Part shown: piece after piece, positions 8,898-17,825 of the stretch | How the letters are laid out: each line of letters opens with the position of its first letter | Position numbering within the stretch: the stretch's first letter is position 1 | Assembly: GCA_963812945.1 (NCBI GenBank) | Contig: CAWEXD010000008.1 | Coordinates: forward strand, 2,356,001-2,420,000 | DNA: 64,000 bases | Reading direction: 5' to 3' | Origin: DASRDR01 sp963812945 [NCBI: uncultured Candidatus Rokubacteria bacterium] | GTDB lineage: Bacteria > Methylomirabilota > Methylomirabilia > Rokubacteriales | Position numbers and translations under genes: made by a program | Notes under the pieces: model-generated | Told to the model about the DNA's origin: nothing | The model's input: only the letters and a program-made list of their open reading frames with translations | The model's database searches: none

Positions 8898-10184
8898 CTA
8901 CCGCGGCGAGCGCGCGACATCCAGAACGGGCGCGCGCGCCGGCGGCGGCGGCCGCTTCGCGAGCAGGAAGAAGACGGAGCCGAGCAGCGCGAGGAGAGCG
9001 AGCACGGTAAAGCCCGGGCCATAGCTTCCGGTGCGATCGGCCAGGATCCCGGCCACCAGGGGCCCGCCCATCATGCCCAGCATCGTGACCATCGACGAGA
9101 CGCCGGAGATGGTCCCGAACGCCGCCGCCCCGAAGTAGTCGGCGCGGATGGCCGCCATCAGGGGCCCGCGCGTGCCCCAGGACAACCCGTGCAGGCCCGC
9201 GAAGGCGATCACCATCCAGTAGGCCGATGCCCACGCGAGCAAGAGCAGCGCGACGGCATGCCCGACCATGCAGCCGGCCGCGATCACCCGCTTGCTCGCG
9301 CGGTCTCCGGCCCAGCCCCCGCCCAGGTGACCCCCGATCTGCGCGACCGTGAGCAGGGCCACCACCGACGCCGCCTGCGCGAGCGAGTACCCAAGCCGCT
9401 CCGTGACGTGCGTGACCATGTGCACGATGACCGCCGACACGACGAGCAGGGCGGCGCCGTGGCCGAGCGAGACCAGCCAGAACGCGGCGGTGCGCATGGC
9501 CTCGCGGGGCGTGAAGTCAACCGAGGCGACGACCGAGCCGTCGCTGGGTGAGGACGGCCCCGTGTCTCCGGGCGGCAGGCCGTCGGGGTACTCCCCGTAG
9601 TGCTCCGGGCGGTGCCGGAAGACCTGGGCCGCGAGCAGGCCGACCACGAGGACCAGGACGCCCGAGAGCAGCGCCGTCCTTCGCCAGCCCAGCGTCGTGA
9701 GCGAGGCGACCACGACTGGCGTCAGGAGCCCACCGACGGCCGAGCCGCTCGACGCCAAGCCGAGCGCCAGCGCCCGTCGCCGCTTGAACCAGTTGACGAT
9801 GGCGACCGCGATGGGGACATAGCCGCCGAGGCCGGCGCCCACCGCTACCAGGAAGAACGCCCCGAAGAACTCGAGGGGCGAGTCGATCCGGCTGAACAGG
9901 ACGAATCCGAGGCCGAAGATCACCATGCCGACACGCATGAGGGCGCGAGGGCCGAAGCGGTCGGTGAGCCAGCCCTGGACGGGGCCCAGAACGGCGCTCT
10001 CCGCGCGCGCCATCGCGAAGACGGCCGAGAAGAGGGTCCGGCTCCAGCCGAACTCCTCGCGCATGAGGACCACGTACGCGCCATAGGCGTGGAAGAGGAG
10101 GGCTCCGATGAGGACCTCGAGCCCGAATCCCGCGCCGACGATGCGCCAGCCGTAGAAGACGCGGCCCGAGCCTCGCGGGCTCAG
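8898..10184 (-). CDS. MFS transporter, OFA/monocarboxylate-like
   Basis: About 428 residues forming a 12-helix major facilitator, probably an organic-anion carrier. An FYGWRIV start to TM1 and the loop 2-3 motif GWLTDRFGPRALM are characteristic of the oxalate/formate-antiporter-like and monocarboxylate carriers. The reading frame is clear but no ATG, GTG or TTG lies close before TM1. The only well-placed codon is CTG at 10184-10182, which overlaps the TGA of the upstream MFS gene (CTGA). In-frame GTG codons near 10300 would add about 40 residues inside that gene. The start is therefore uncertain. It is the second gene of an MFS pair. Confidence 0.8.
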   Translation of the reverse strand: MSPRGSGRVFYGWRIVGAGFGLEVLIGALLFHAYGAYVVLMREEFGWSRTLFSAVFAMARAESAVLGPVQGWLTDRFGPRALMRVGMVIFGLGFVLFSRIDSPLEFFGAFFLVAVGAGLGGYVPIAVAIVNWFKRRRALALGLASSGSAVGGLLTPVVVASLTTLGWRRTALLSGVLVLVVGLLAAQVFRHRPEHYGEYPDGLPPGDTGPSSPSDGSVVASVDFTPREAMRTAAFWLVSLGHGAALLVVSAVIVHMVTHVTERLGYSLAQAASVVALLTVAQIGGHLGGGWAGDRASKRVIAAGCMVGHAVALLLLAWASAYWMVIAFAGLHGLSWGTRGPLMAAIRADYFGAAAFGTISGVSSMVTMLGMMGGPLVAGILADRTGSYGPGFTVLALLALLGSVFFLLAKRPPPPARAPVLDVARSPR

Positions 10185-11443
10185 CGGAGGCCGCCGGCGA
10201 GGCGACGGCTCTCGGGTCGGAGCCGGAGCCAGATCGCGGAGACGAGGCCCGCCGCGCCGCCCAGTCCGAGCAGGCCGTAGGCCCACCCCCACTGGGCGTA
10301 GGGGGGGCCGGGATTCGTGGCGTCCAGCACCGCGCCGAACGCCCACTGCGCCGCCGCGCCGGCGCCGAACCCGACGAGTGACCGCACCGCGAGCGCCGAG
10401 CCGAGCACGGGCGGCGCCACTGCTTCGGTCAGGGCCACGGACAGGACCGGAGAGTCGCCGACGGCGCTGAAGCCGTACACGAGGCCGACCAGCAGCAAGA
10501 GCCAGAAGGGCGCCGCGACGAGCCACCCGAAGGCCAGCGAGCACACGGTGCTGACGGCCAGCATCGCGATGATCACGGTCGTCCGCCCGAACCGGTCCGA
10601 GAGGTGACCGGTCGTGGAGGACGCGAGGAATCCCGTCAGGTGAAAGAGCGCGGTCAGCCGGGCGCCGCCGCCCGTGGCGCGGGCGAGGCCCTGGCCCTGC
10701 AGCATGAGCGAGGCGGAGAGGAACGCGGGAGTCCACGCCCACATCCCCAGGAGCTCCCACGAGTGGAAGGTGTACGCGGCGGTGAGGAGAAGAGCGGCGG
10801 GATTGCGGAGGAACTCCGCCACGAACCCCTGGCCCGCCCGGCGGGGGTGAATCCGCGTCGGCGTGTCCCACACGGTCCACAGCGCCGCAACCGCCCCGAG
10901 GACCGGGCCGAGAGACGCCGTCACGAGCGCCGCACGCCAGCCGAAGTGCGCGAGCACCGCGCCCGTGATGAACAGCGACCCCGCGTATCCGACCGAGGTC
11001 GCGGCAAGGAAGAACCCCGTGGCCCGCCCGCGAGTGGCGGTCGGGAAGCGCTCCGCGATCAGGATCAGCCCCGGCGTGTAGTTCCCCCCCATCGAGAGCG
11101 CGGCGAGACCGTACAGCAGGGCGGCCGAGAGGGGACCGTCGGCGAAGAGCGCGAACGCCAGCGACGCGGGGGCGCCGGCAAGGCTCGACCAGAGAAAGGC
11201 CGGGCGCGCCCCGATCCGATCCGAGAGGAGGTTGAAGCCCACGAGCGAGCACGCGTACCCGATCTGGAAGGCGGACGCGACCGCGCCAGCCGCACCGGCG
11301 GACATCTGCCATTCCTGCTGCAGCACCGGCAGGACCGCGGCGTAGCTCGTGAAGACCAGGGCAAACAGAAAGCGAGACAGGCAGAGGCCCGTCAGCCACG
11401 TCGCGTCCCCGAGGCGCTCCTGGTGGCCGCTCGTGGCCGTCAC
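10181..11443 (-). CDS. MFS transporter
   Basis: A 420-residue, 12-helix major facilitator starting at GTG 11443. Family features are the loop 2-3 motif NLLSDRIGARPAFLW and its C-half echo GHLSDRFGRTTV. It resembles cyanate/nitrate-type or sugar-phosphate-type carriers, but the substrate cannot be assigned. It immediately precedes the second MFS gene, whose frame starts in this gene's stop codon, so the two are probably co-expressed. A 27-bp palindrome sits about 95 bp upstream of the start and could be its operator. Confidence 0.82.
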   Translation of the reverse strand: MTATSGHQERLGDATWLTGLCLSRFLFALVFTSYAAVLPVLQQEWQMSAGAAGAVASAFQIGYACSLVGFNLLSDRIGARPAFLWSSLAGAPASLAFALFADGPLSAALLYGLAALSMGGNYTPGLILIAERFPTATRGRATGFFLAATSVGYAGSLFITGAVLAHFGWRAALVTASLGPVLGAVAALWTVWDTPTRIHPRRAGQGFVAEFLRNPAALLLTAAYTFHSWELLGMWAWTPAFLSASLMLQGQGLARATGGGARLTALFHLTGFLASSTTGHLSDRFGRTTVIIAMLAVSTVCSLAFGWLVAAPFWLLLLVGLVYGFSAVGDSPVLSVALTEAVAPPVLGSALAVRSLVGFGAGAAAQWAFGAVLDATNPGPPYAQWGWAYGLLGLGGAAGLVSAIWLRLRPESRRLAGGLR

Positions 11444-11537
11444 CTCGCCTCGGCCTGGCCGCAGTCGTCGCTGGGGAGCCGCGGGCCTGTCGCCGGTTCG
11501 CCCCGGACGCGCCTCGGCTCCGTCACCCGTTCGCCCC

Positions 11538-11564
11538 CTGACACGATTCGACGAATCGCGTCAG
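11538..11564. promoter_or_regulatory. 27-bp palindrome, candidate operator
   Basis: CTGACACGATTCG (11538-11550) and CGAATCGCGTCAG (11552-11564) form an inverted repeat matching at 12 of 13 positions around a single central A. It lies in the 239-bp gap between the SDR gene stop (11683) and the MFS start (11443), both minus strand. Odd-centred dyads of this length are typical of TetR or GntR family operators. No such regulator gene is adjacent. The rest of the gap shows nothing recognisable. Confidence 0.45.
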
Positions 11565-11682
11565 GAGTGCGAAGGGGTCCCACTGCGCCTCGACGCGCCG
11601 GGGCCCTCACCGGCGCCACCCGCGGCGGCACCTTGCGTGATACGACGGAGCCGGAGGACCCCCGTCGAAGCCGGTTCGGGCA

Positions 11683-12450
11683 CTAGCGGGACGGGGCGCG
11701 GGGCTGGAGCGGGATGACGCCCCCGTCGACGAAGATCGTCATCCCCGTCGTGGCGCGCGCCTCGGCGGCGAGGAAGAGCGCCGCCTCCCCGCAATCCGTG
11801 GGCGTCGGCAGCTCCGGCGTGGCGATCTCCCGGCTCGCGGCCTCGAGCACGCTCGGCGGCCAGCCCACGAAATCGGTGTCTACGACGCCCGGGGCGATCC
11901 CGTTGACGCGGATCGCGGGGCCAAGGGCCCGCGCGAGCGATCGCGTCATAGAGGTGAGCGCCGCCTTCGACGCCGCGTAGGCCATCGACGAGCCCTTCCC
12001 GCTGAAGGCGGCGACGGAGGTGATGTTGATGATCACGCCCCGCCCCTGCCCGCGCATGACGGACGCCGCGTGCTTGGTGCAGTACCACGCGCCCATCACG
12101 TTCGTGTCGAACACCTTTCGCCAGATGTCGTCGGTCAGGGCCTCGAGATCCCCGTGCGGCACGGGCTTTGTCCATCCGGCGTTGTTCACGAGCACGTCGA
12201 GCTGGCCCCACTCGCGGACCACCGACTCTACCAGCTGCTTGCAGTCCGCCTCGCGGCGCACGTCGGCCTGGACGGCCATCGCCCGCCCGCCGGTCTCACG
12301 GATCTGGCGCACCGTGTCCTCGGCCTTTTCCCGGGACTTCTGGTAGTTCACGGCGACCGCCGCGCCCTCCCGGGCGAAGGCGAGCGAGATGCCCCGGCCG
12401 ATGCCCGTGCCGCCGCCGGTCACGAGCGCCACCTGTCCCTTGAGTCTCAC
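11683..12450 (-). CDS. Short-chain dehydrogenase/reductase (FabG-like)
   Basis: A 255-residue classical SDR using NAD(P)(H) to oxidise or reduce an alcohol/ketone. The cofactor motif TGGGTGIG is near residues 11-18, NNAG near 91-94 and the catalytic YAASK near 157-161, with an upstream Ser in the INITSVAAF strand. The PGVVDTDF segment and the C-terminal FVDGG are usual for 3-oxoacyl-reductase-like members. It lies 22 bases after the VOC gene and is probably co-transcribed with it. The substrate is unknown. Confidence 0.87.
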   Translation of the reverse strand: MRLKGQVALVTGGGTGIGRGISLAFAREGAAVAVNYQKSREKAEDTVRQIRETGGRAMAVQADVRREADCKQLVESVVREWGQLDVLVNNAGWTKPVPHGDLEALTDDIWRKVFDTNVMGAWYCTKHAASVMRGQGRGVIINITSVAAFSGKGSSMAYAASKAALTSMTRSLARALGPAIRVNGIAPGVVDTDFVGWPPSVLEAASREIATPELPTPTDCGEAALFLAAEARATTGMTIFVDGGVIPLQPRAPSR

Positions 12451-12472
12451 GCGCGAGTCCTCCTCGAGTCCG

Positions 12473-13228
12473 TCAGCGGCCGGGCTCCACGATGAGCGGG
12501 GCGCCCCGGCCTGGTCCGGGGGCGATCACGAGTCCAACGGGATTCTCCTGGTACGGAACGCCGCGCTCGCCGAACCGCCGGGCCATCGCCGGCAGGTCTC
12601 CCGCCTTCAGGCGGACCGCGGTGAACCCGGGCTTCGGACTCCCTCCCCCGACCGGCGTCAGCTGGAGCACGACGCCGGCCAGCGTCAGCTGGACGAACGA
12701 GCCGTCGTCCGCCGCGAAGCCCCGGCTCATGCCGAACAGGTCCTGGAAGCGTTGCGCCGCCTCGCTCACGTTCTCGACCTTGCCATGGACGGCCACGAGG
12801 CCGAGCGAGGTTGCCGGCAGCGCAGCGTGCGCCGAGGGCGTCGCGAGCTCCACCAAGACCTTCGCGCAGGCCCGGGGATGGACGAAGGCGACCTTGCCGG
12901 CCAGCCCCTGGCGCGGCTTGCCGTCGATCATGTCGACCCCGGTCCCGACGAAGCGCCGGACCTCCCGCACGACGTCGTCCGACTCGAAGCAGAGGTGGTG
13001 GAGCCCCTCGCCCCGGCTCGCCAGGAAGCGCGCGACCCCCGTGTCCGGCGCCATCGGCGCGAGCACCTCGAGCTCGGCGGGACCGCAGGCAAGGAGCGCG
13101 GCCCGCACGCCCTGATCCGGGAGGTCGGCCGAGCGAAGGAGGGGCAGCTCGAGCGTGTCTCGCCAGAACTGGAGCGCGAGCTCCAGGTCCTGAACGACGA
13201 CGGCGACGTGGTGGATCCTCGTGATCAC
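12473..13228 (-). CDS. Two-domain VOC protein, methylmalonyl-CoA epimerase-like
   Basis: A 251-residue protein. The first half (about 1-130) matches the vicinal-oxygen-chelate module of methylmalonyl-CoA epimerase: MITRIHHVAVVVQDLE with the metal His, then GEGLHHLCFE with the second metal His and a following Glu. The second half (about 140-250) is a divergent VOC module, GLVAVHGKVENVSEAA onward. The epimerase proper is usually about 135-150 residues, so the second half is an addition. The product may be an epimerase, a lactoylglutathione-lyase-like enzyme or an uncharacterised VOC enzyme. It lies upstream of the SDR in the same direction. Confidence 0.7.
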   Translation of the reverse strand: MITRIHHVAVVVQDLELALQFWRDTLELPLLRSADLPDQGVRAALLACGPAELEVLAPMAPDTGVARFLASRGEGLHHLCFESDDVVREVRRFVGTGVDMIDGKPRQGLAGKVAFVHPRACAKVLVELATPSAHAALPATSLGLVAVHGKVENVSEAAQRFQDLFGMSRGFAADDGSFVQLTLAGVVLQLTPVGGGSPKPGFTAVRLKAGDLPAMARRFGERGVPYQENPVGLVIAPGPGRGAPLIVEPGR

Positions 13229-13343
13229 GCGCCCCTCACCCTACCGCAGGCCTCGGGGGTTGCAAAGAGACCGGGGCCCGGCGGCCGCCGATCCAGTCGC
13301 GCCGTCGGCGCCGCCGTGACCGGAACCGGCGTCACCGCGCGCG

Positions 13344-14465
13344 TCACGCGCCCCGTAGCCCGAGCAGCGCGACCGTGGAGACGGGACGGGCGAACCCTTT
13401 CAGCGTCAGGTCTCCCACGGCCTCGCTCTCGACGAGACCCTCGACCGCGGCGGCGACCCGTTTCGTCGCGAGCACCTGGCCGGGCCGCGCCTCGCCGCAG
13501 AGCCGGAAGGCCAGGTTCGTGACCGTGCCGATCGCGCCGTAGTCCCACCGGCCCTCGAAGCCGATGGCGCCGATCGTCGCGAACCCCTTCGCCAAGCCGA
13601 GGCCGATGTCCAGCTCGTAGCCCCGCTTCCGCCAGTCGCCTGCGAGGTGGTCGGCGACCCGGTCGCGGATGGCGAGCGCCATCCGCACCGCGCGCTCCTC
13701 GGGGTTCGGCACCACCACCGGGTCGTTGAAGAAGACCATCATGCCGTCGCCCGCGAACCGCTCGAGCGTCCCCTCGTGCCCGAGGATCAGCGTGCCCATC
13801 TCGCGGTGGTAATCGCGGAGGACGCTCATGACCTCCTCCGGCTCCGCCGTCTCGGCGAAGGCCGTGTACCCCCTCAGGTCGAGGAAGACGACGGTCACGT
13901 CGCGCCGGTGGGTGCGGAGCGGATCGTCCGCGCCGCCCGAGACGATCGCCTCGGCGAGCTGGGGGGAGAAGAAGCGCTTGAGCCGCGAGAGGCGCTCGAG
14001 CTGGCCGACCTGGTCCGCCACGCGCTCCTCCAGCGTGCGGTTCAGGTCGGCGAGCTGCGCGGACTGCGTCTCGACCGTGTCGTAGAGCTGCTTGATCCGG
14101 AGGAGCGACCGGACCCGCGCGAGCAGCTCCGCCAGGTTGATCGGCTTGGTGAGGAAGTCGTCAGCGCCGGCCTCCAGGCCCTTGACCCGTTCCCCGCTCG
14201 GGTCGAGGGCCGTGACCATGACCACCGGCAGGATCCCGTTCTTGGCGTCCGCCCGGATCCGCTTGCAGACCTCGTAGCCGCTCATCCCCGGCATGACCAC
14301 GTCGAGCAGGACGAGGTCCAGCCGCTCGGCGTTGACCCGGGCGAGGGCCTCCTCCCCGGACGCGGCCGTCACCACCTGGTAGCCCTTCACGGTCAGGAGG
14401 TCGGTCAGGAGCTTGACGTTCGCGGGGGTGTCGTCGACGACCAGGATCTTCGCCGGGGCGGTCAT
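13344..14465 (-). CDS. Response regulator with class III adenylate/guanylate cyclase output
   Basis: A 373-residue protein. An N-terminal receiver (1-120) has the acidic DD at 11-12, phospho-acceptor Asp55 and Lys107. A short coiled coil (about 125-165) follows, then a class III nucleotide cyclase domain (about 185-370). The cyclase keeps both metal Asp residues (VVFLDLRGYT and RFAGDGMMV), the WDYGAIG segment that positions purine, and the NLAFRL Asn/Arg pair. It should be catalytically competent, producing cAMP or cGMP under phosphorylation control. The ATG at 14465 overlaps the stop of the CheY-like gene (ATGA). It is the third gene of the kinase-receiver-cyclase operon. Confidence 0.88.
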   Translation of the reverse strand: MTAPAKILVVDDTPANVKLLTDLLTVKGYQVVTAASGEEALARVNAERLDLVLLDVVMPGMSGYEVCKRIRADAKNGILPVVMVTALDPSGERVKGLEAGADDFLTKPINLAELLARVRSLLRIKQLYDTVETQSAQLADLNRTLEERVADQVGQLERLSRLKRFFSPQLAEAIVSGGADDPLRTHRRDVTVVFLDLRGYTAFAETAEPEEVMSVLRDYHREMGTLILGHEGTLERFAGDGMMVFFNDPVVVPNPEERAVRMALAIRDRVADHLAGDWRKRGYELDIGLGLAKGFATIGAIGFEGRWDYGAIGTVTNLAFRLCGEARPGQVLATKRVAAAVEGLVESEAVGDLTLKGFARPVSTVALLGLRGA

Positions 14466-14854
14466 CGCGCGCCATCCCGGGGTCCGGCCTCGAGAATCTG
14501 GGCGACCAGCGCCATGAAGCCCTTCACGTCGATGGGCTTCGACTGGTAGGCGTCGAAGCCGGCGGCCAGGATCTTCTGGCGATCTTGCGTCATCGCCGAG
14601 GCGGTGACGGCGATCACGGGGATGTGGCGGGTCGCGGCGTCCCCGCGAAGATGCCCGAGGGCGTCGATCCCGCTCATCCCGGGCAGCTGGATGTCCATCA
14701 GGATCAGGGCTGGGGCGGACTCCCGGGCCAGGGACAGGCCGAGCTCGCCCGTCTCCGCCTCGAGCGTGCGGTAGCCCTTGAACTGCAGCACGTCGCGCAC
14801 GAGCTTCCGGTTCTTCTCGTTGTCCTCGACGATCAGGATCAGCTCGCCGGCCAT
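14462..14854 (-). CDS. Single-domain response regulator (CheY/DivK-like)
   Basis: A 130-residue receiver without an output domain. It has DN at residues 11-12, phospho-acceptor Asp54 in ILMDIQLPGMSG, a Thr/Ser switch in VTASAM, and Lys106 in SKPID. This pattern is like DivK or the detached receiver of hybrid kinases. It overlaps the histidine kinase 3' end by 16 bases and the receiver-cyclase start by 4. Its likely role is to take phosphate from the kinase, either as a sink or as a relay towards the cyclase-coupled regulator. Confidence 0.9.
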   Translation of the reverse strand: MAGELILIVEDNEKNRKLVRDVLQFKGYRTLEAETGELGLSLARESAPALILMDIQLPGMSGIDALGHLRGDAATRHIPVIAVTASAMTQDRQKILAAGFDAYQSKPIDVKGFMALVAQILEAGPRDGAR

Positions 14855-17748
14855 GGCCTCACCGGAAGAGTGAAGGTGAACGTCGAGCCCTCGCCGGGCC
14901 GGCTCTTGACCCAGATCCGCCCGCCGTGGAGATCGACGAACCGTCGAGCGAGGGCCAGGCCGAGGCCCGTGCCCTCGCGCTTCCGCGCGTAGTCCGTGCC
15001 CACCTGCCGGAATTCCTGGAAGATCGCTTCCTGGTCCTCCTGGGCGATCCCGATCCCGGTGTCGGCCACCGACACCTCGACCGACCCGTCCGCCGGGGCC
15101 GCGCGCACCGTGATGCGCCCACCCTCGGGAGTGAACTTGACCGCGTTCGAGAGGAGGTTCAGGAGCACCTGCCGGATCTTTCGCTCGTCCCCGACGAAGG
15201 GGCCGAGCCGGTCGTCCACCGACACGTCCAGGCCCAGCGCGTGCCGGGTGGCCCGCTCGCGGACGAGGATCACGGCGCCGCCGATCGCCGCGGGGAGATC
15301 GAAGCGCGAGAGCTCCAGCTCCATCCGGCCCGCCTCGACCTTCGAGAGGTCGAGGATGTCGTTGATGAGGGAGAGCAGGTGGCGGCCGGAGGACAGGATG
15401 TCCTGGACGTACTCCGCCTGCTTGTCGTTGAGCTCGCCGAACATGCGCTCCCCGAGGACTTCCGAGAAGCCGATGATCGCGTTCAGCGGCGTGCGGAGCT
15501 CGTGGGACATGTTCGCGAGGAACTCGGACTTGTGCCGGCTGGCCGCCTCGAGCTCCTGGCCCTTCTCCCCGAGCTCCTGGAAGAGGCGCGCGTTCTGGAT
15601 CGCCAGGGCGGACTGGGTGGCGAAGGTCCGCAAGAGCTCGATGACCTCGGGCGGGAAATCGCCCGGCGCCCGGCGGTTGACTGACAGGGCGCCGATCACC
15701 TGATCCTCCCGGACCAGCGGCACCGCCAGCACGGCACGATAGCCCGTCCGGAGGAGGACGTCGCGGAAGCGGCTCCGGTACGCGCCCTCCTGGGCGATGT
15801 CGGCCACCTGCATCGGCTCCCGCCGCTCCGCCGCGCTTCCGATCACGCCCTCGCCCATCCGGATCGGCATCGTCTGGAGTGCGTCGACGAGCTCCGGCGT
15901 GTAGCCGTGCGTCGCCCGCAGCCGAAACTCCCCGGCCGCCCCGTCGTACTCGAAGATCGACCCGCCGTCGGCGGCCGCCAGCTGGCTGGCGCGGGACACC
16001 ACCGTCTGGAGGACCGTGTCGAGGTCGAGCGTCGAGCTGACCGCCTGGCCCACTGCCCCCAGCGCCTGGAGCTGCTCGACGGAGCGGGCGAGGTCGCGCG
16101 TGCGCGCCTCCAGCTCCTGGAAGAGGCGCACGTTCTCGATCGCGATCACGGCCTGAGCGGCGAAGGTCTCGAGCAGCGCGATCTGCTTGTCGGAGAAGGG
16201 ACGCACCTCGTTCCGGCGGATCATGATCGCCCCGATCGGCGTGCCCTCTCGGAGCAGCGGCGTGGCGAGCACCGTGTGGATGTCCTTGCCTTGTAAGTGC
16301 GCCTTGGAGACGTCGAACTCCGTCTCGGGCTCCGCCGCCAGGTCGGTGACGTGAACCGTCTGTCGATCCAGGATGGCACGGCCGCTCACAGCTCCGCGCG
16401 TCAGGGGGAGACGCTCGTCCGGTGCCATCCTCGGTATCGGCCCGACGCCGGCCACCGTGCGCAGGGCCCCACCGTCGGCGCGCACGATCAAGGCGTCGTA
16501 CGCGCCGCACACCCGGGCCGCGTTCTGGGCCACCGCGTCCAGGACCGGCTGGATGTCCGTCGGCGAGCTGGAGATCACCCGCAAGATCTCCGCCGTCGCG
16601 GTCTGCTGCTCGAGCGCCTCGGTGAGCTCGCTGGTCCGGTCCTCGACCTTCTGCTCGAGGGTGGCATACGACTCGTGGAGCTGGCCCGCCATGCGGTTGA
16701 ACTGATCCGCCAGCCCCTCCAGCTCGTCGCCCGTCTTGACGTCGATCTTCTGGTCGAGGGCGCCCGCCCCGATCCGCGCCGCGCCCGCCTCGAGCGCCTG
16801 GATCGGCGTCACGATCCGCCGGGCCAGGATCAGGCTCGCCAGGACGGACAGCACCACGCCGGCCAGGATGAGCCCGAGCGTGCGGAGCGCGGAGGCGTAG
16901 AGGGACGCCAGGGCCTCGCCGAGAGGCTGCTCCACGAAGACCCACCAGCCGAGCGGGGCGACCGGTGCGGACGCCGTCAGGACCTGGCGTCCCGTCGGGT
17001 CCTGGGCGATCGTGACCTCCTCCCGTGGCGACCCCGGAGTCCCGGGTCCGGCGAGGGCCGCACGCACCTGCTCGAGCCGTGAGAGGTCGGTCTTCTGGAG
17101 GACGAGGCTGATGTCCGGGTGGGCGACCAGCTGCCCGCGCCCGTCGACGACGTAGGCGCGGCCGGTCCGCCCGATGCGGATCTGGGAGACGACGTCCCAG
17201 ATGAACTTGAGGTTCACCTCGGCGACCGTGACGCCGGCGTCGCCGCCGCCGGCGATCGACAGGGTCAGGTACGGCTCGGACTCCTTGCGAAAGTACACCG
17301 GGCCGAAGTAGGGCCGGCCCGGCTTGGCCTGGGTGAACCTAGGGTCGGCCGACAAGTCGGCCTGGCTGCCGACGACGTCCATGGCGAGGCGGGACACCCG
17401 GAGCTGCTCCCGGCCCGTGGCGTCGAGCTGGCTCACCTCGGTGACCGCCGGGGCCTGGCGCTGGAGGCGGATGTACTCGAAGCGCCGCTGCTCGACCGTC
17501 GGGCGGGTCCCGATCTGACCCTGGCTGGCCCACCCGACCTGGCGCTCGATGTCGCGGACGAAGGCCTCGATCCGCCCCGCCGCCCCGGCCGCCTGCTCCC
17601 GCTGCAGCGCCACGACGGCGGCGAGGTTCTCGCGGTAGGAGAAATAGAGCTCGACGAGCCCGCTCGCGAGCAGGGCGCCGCTCACCAGGCTCGCGAAGAG
17701 GACGACGTACTTCCGGAACAGGCGGCCTCGCGGCCGGACGGCTCGCAT
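14839..17748 (-). CDS. Sensor histidine kinase: dCache, HAMP, two GAF, HisKA-HATPase
   Basis: A 969-residue inner-membrane kinase. TM1 is at about 14-35, a periplasmic dCache_1 sensor at about 40-290, TM2 at about 300-325 and HAMP at about 325-380. A coiled coil, two GAF domains (about 410-555 and 585-725) and HisKA follow, with phospho-accepting His749 in MSHELRTPLN. HATPase_c has the N box (LLSNAVKF), G1 (VADTGIGI) and G2 (EGTGLGLAL). There is no receiver domain; two receiver proteins are encoded next. ATG 17748 is preceded by GGGAGGAGG, and the frame upstream belongs to the antisense of the GNAT gene. dCache sensors usually bind small ligands; the ligand here is unknown. Confidence 0.92.
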   Translation of the reverse strand: MRAVRPRGRLFRKYVVLFASLVSGALLASGLVELYFSYRENLAAVVALQREQAAGAAGRIEAFVRDIERQVGWASQGQIGTRPTVEQRRFEYIRLQRQAPAVTEVSQLDATGREQLRVSRLAMDVVGSQADLSADPRFTQAKPGRPYFGPVYFRKESEPYLTLSIAGGGDAGVTVAEVNLKFIWDVVSQIRIGRTGRAYVVDGRGQLVAHPDISLVLQKTDLSRLEQVRAALAGPGTPGSPREEVTIAQDPTGRQVLTASAPVAPLGWWVFVEQPLGEALASLYASALRTLGLILAGVVLSVLASLILARRIVTPIQALEAGAARIGAGALDQKIDVKTGDELEGLADQFNRMAGQLHESYATLEQKVEDRTSELTEALEQQTATAEILRVISSSPTDIQPVLDAVAQNAARVCGAYDALIVRADGGALRTVAGVGPIPRMAPDERLPLTRGAVSGRAILDRQTVHVTDLAAEPETEFDVSKAHLQGKDIHTVLATPLLREGTPIGAIMIRRNEVRPFSDKQIALLETFAAQAVIAIENVRLFQELEARTRDLARSVEQLQALGAVGQAVSSTLDLDTVLQTVVSRASQLAAADGGSIFEYDGAAGEFRLRATHGYTPELVDALQTMPIRMGEGVIGSAAERREPMQVADIAQEGAYRSRFRDVLLRTGYRAVLAVPLVREDQVIGALSVNRRAPGDFPPEVIELLRTFATQSALAIQNARLFQELGEKGQELEAASRHKSEFLANMSHELRTPLNAIIGFSEVLGERMFGELNDKQAEYVQDILSSGRHLLSLINDILDLSKVEAGRMELELSRFDLPAAIGGAVILVRERATRHALGLDVSVDDRLGPFVGDERKIRQVLLNLLSNAVKFTPEGGRITVRAAPADGSVEVSVADTGIGIAQEDQEAIFQEFRQVGTDYARKREGTGLGLALARRFVDLHGGRIWVKSRPGEGSTFTFTLPVRPWPAS

Positions 17749-17825
17749 GCCTCCTCCCGGCGGGTCCAGGGCTGGCGTGGCCCCTTGCCGACGGCCCATT
17801 CTAGCGCGCCGAGGCCCGAGTCCGG

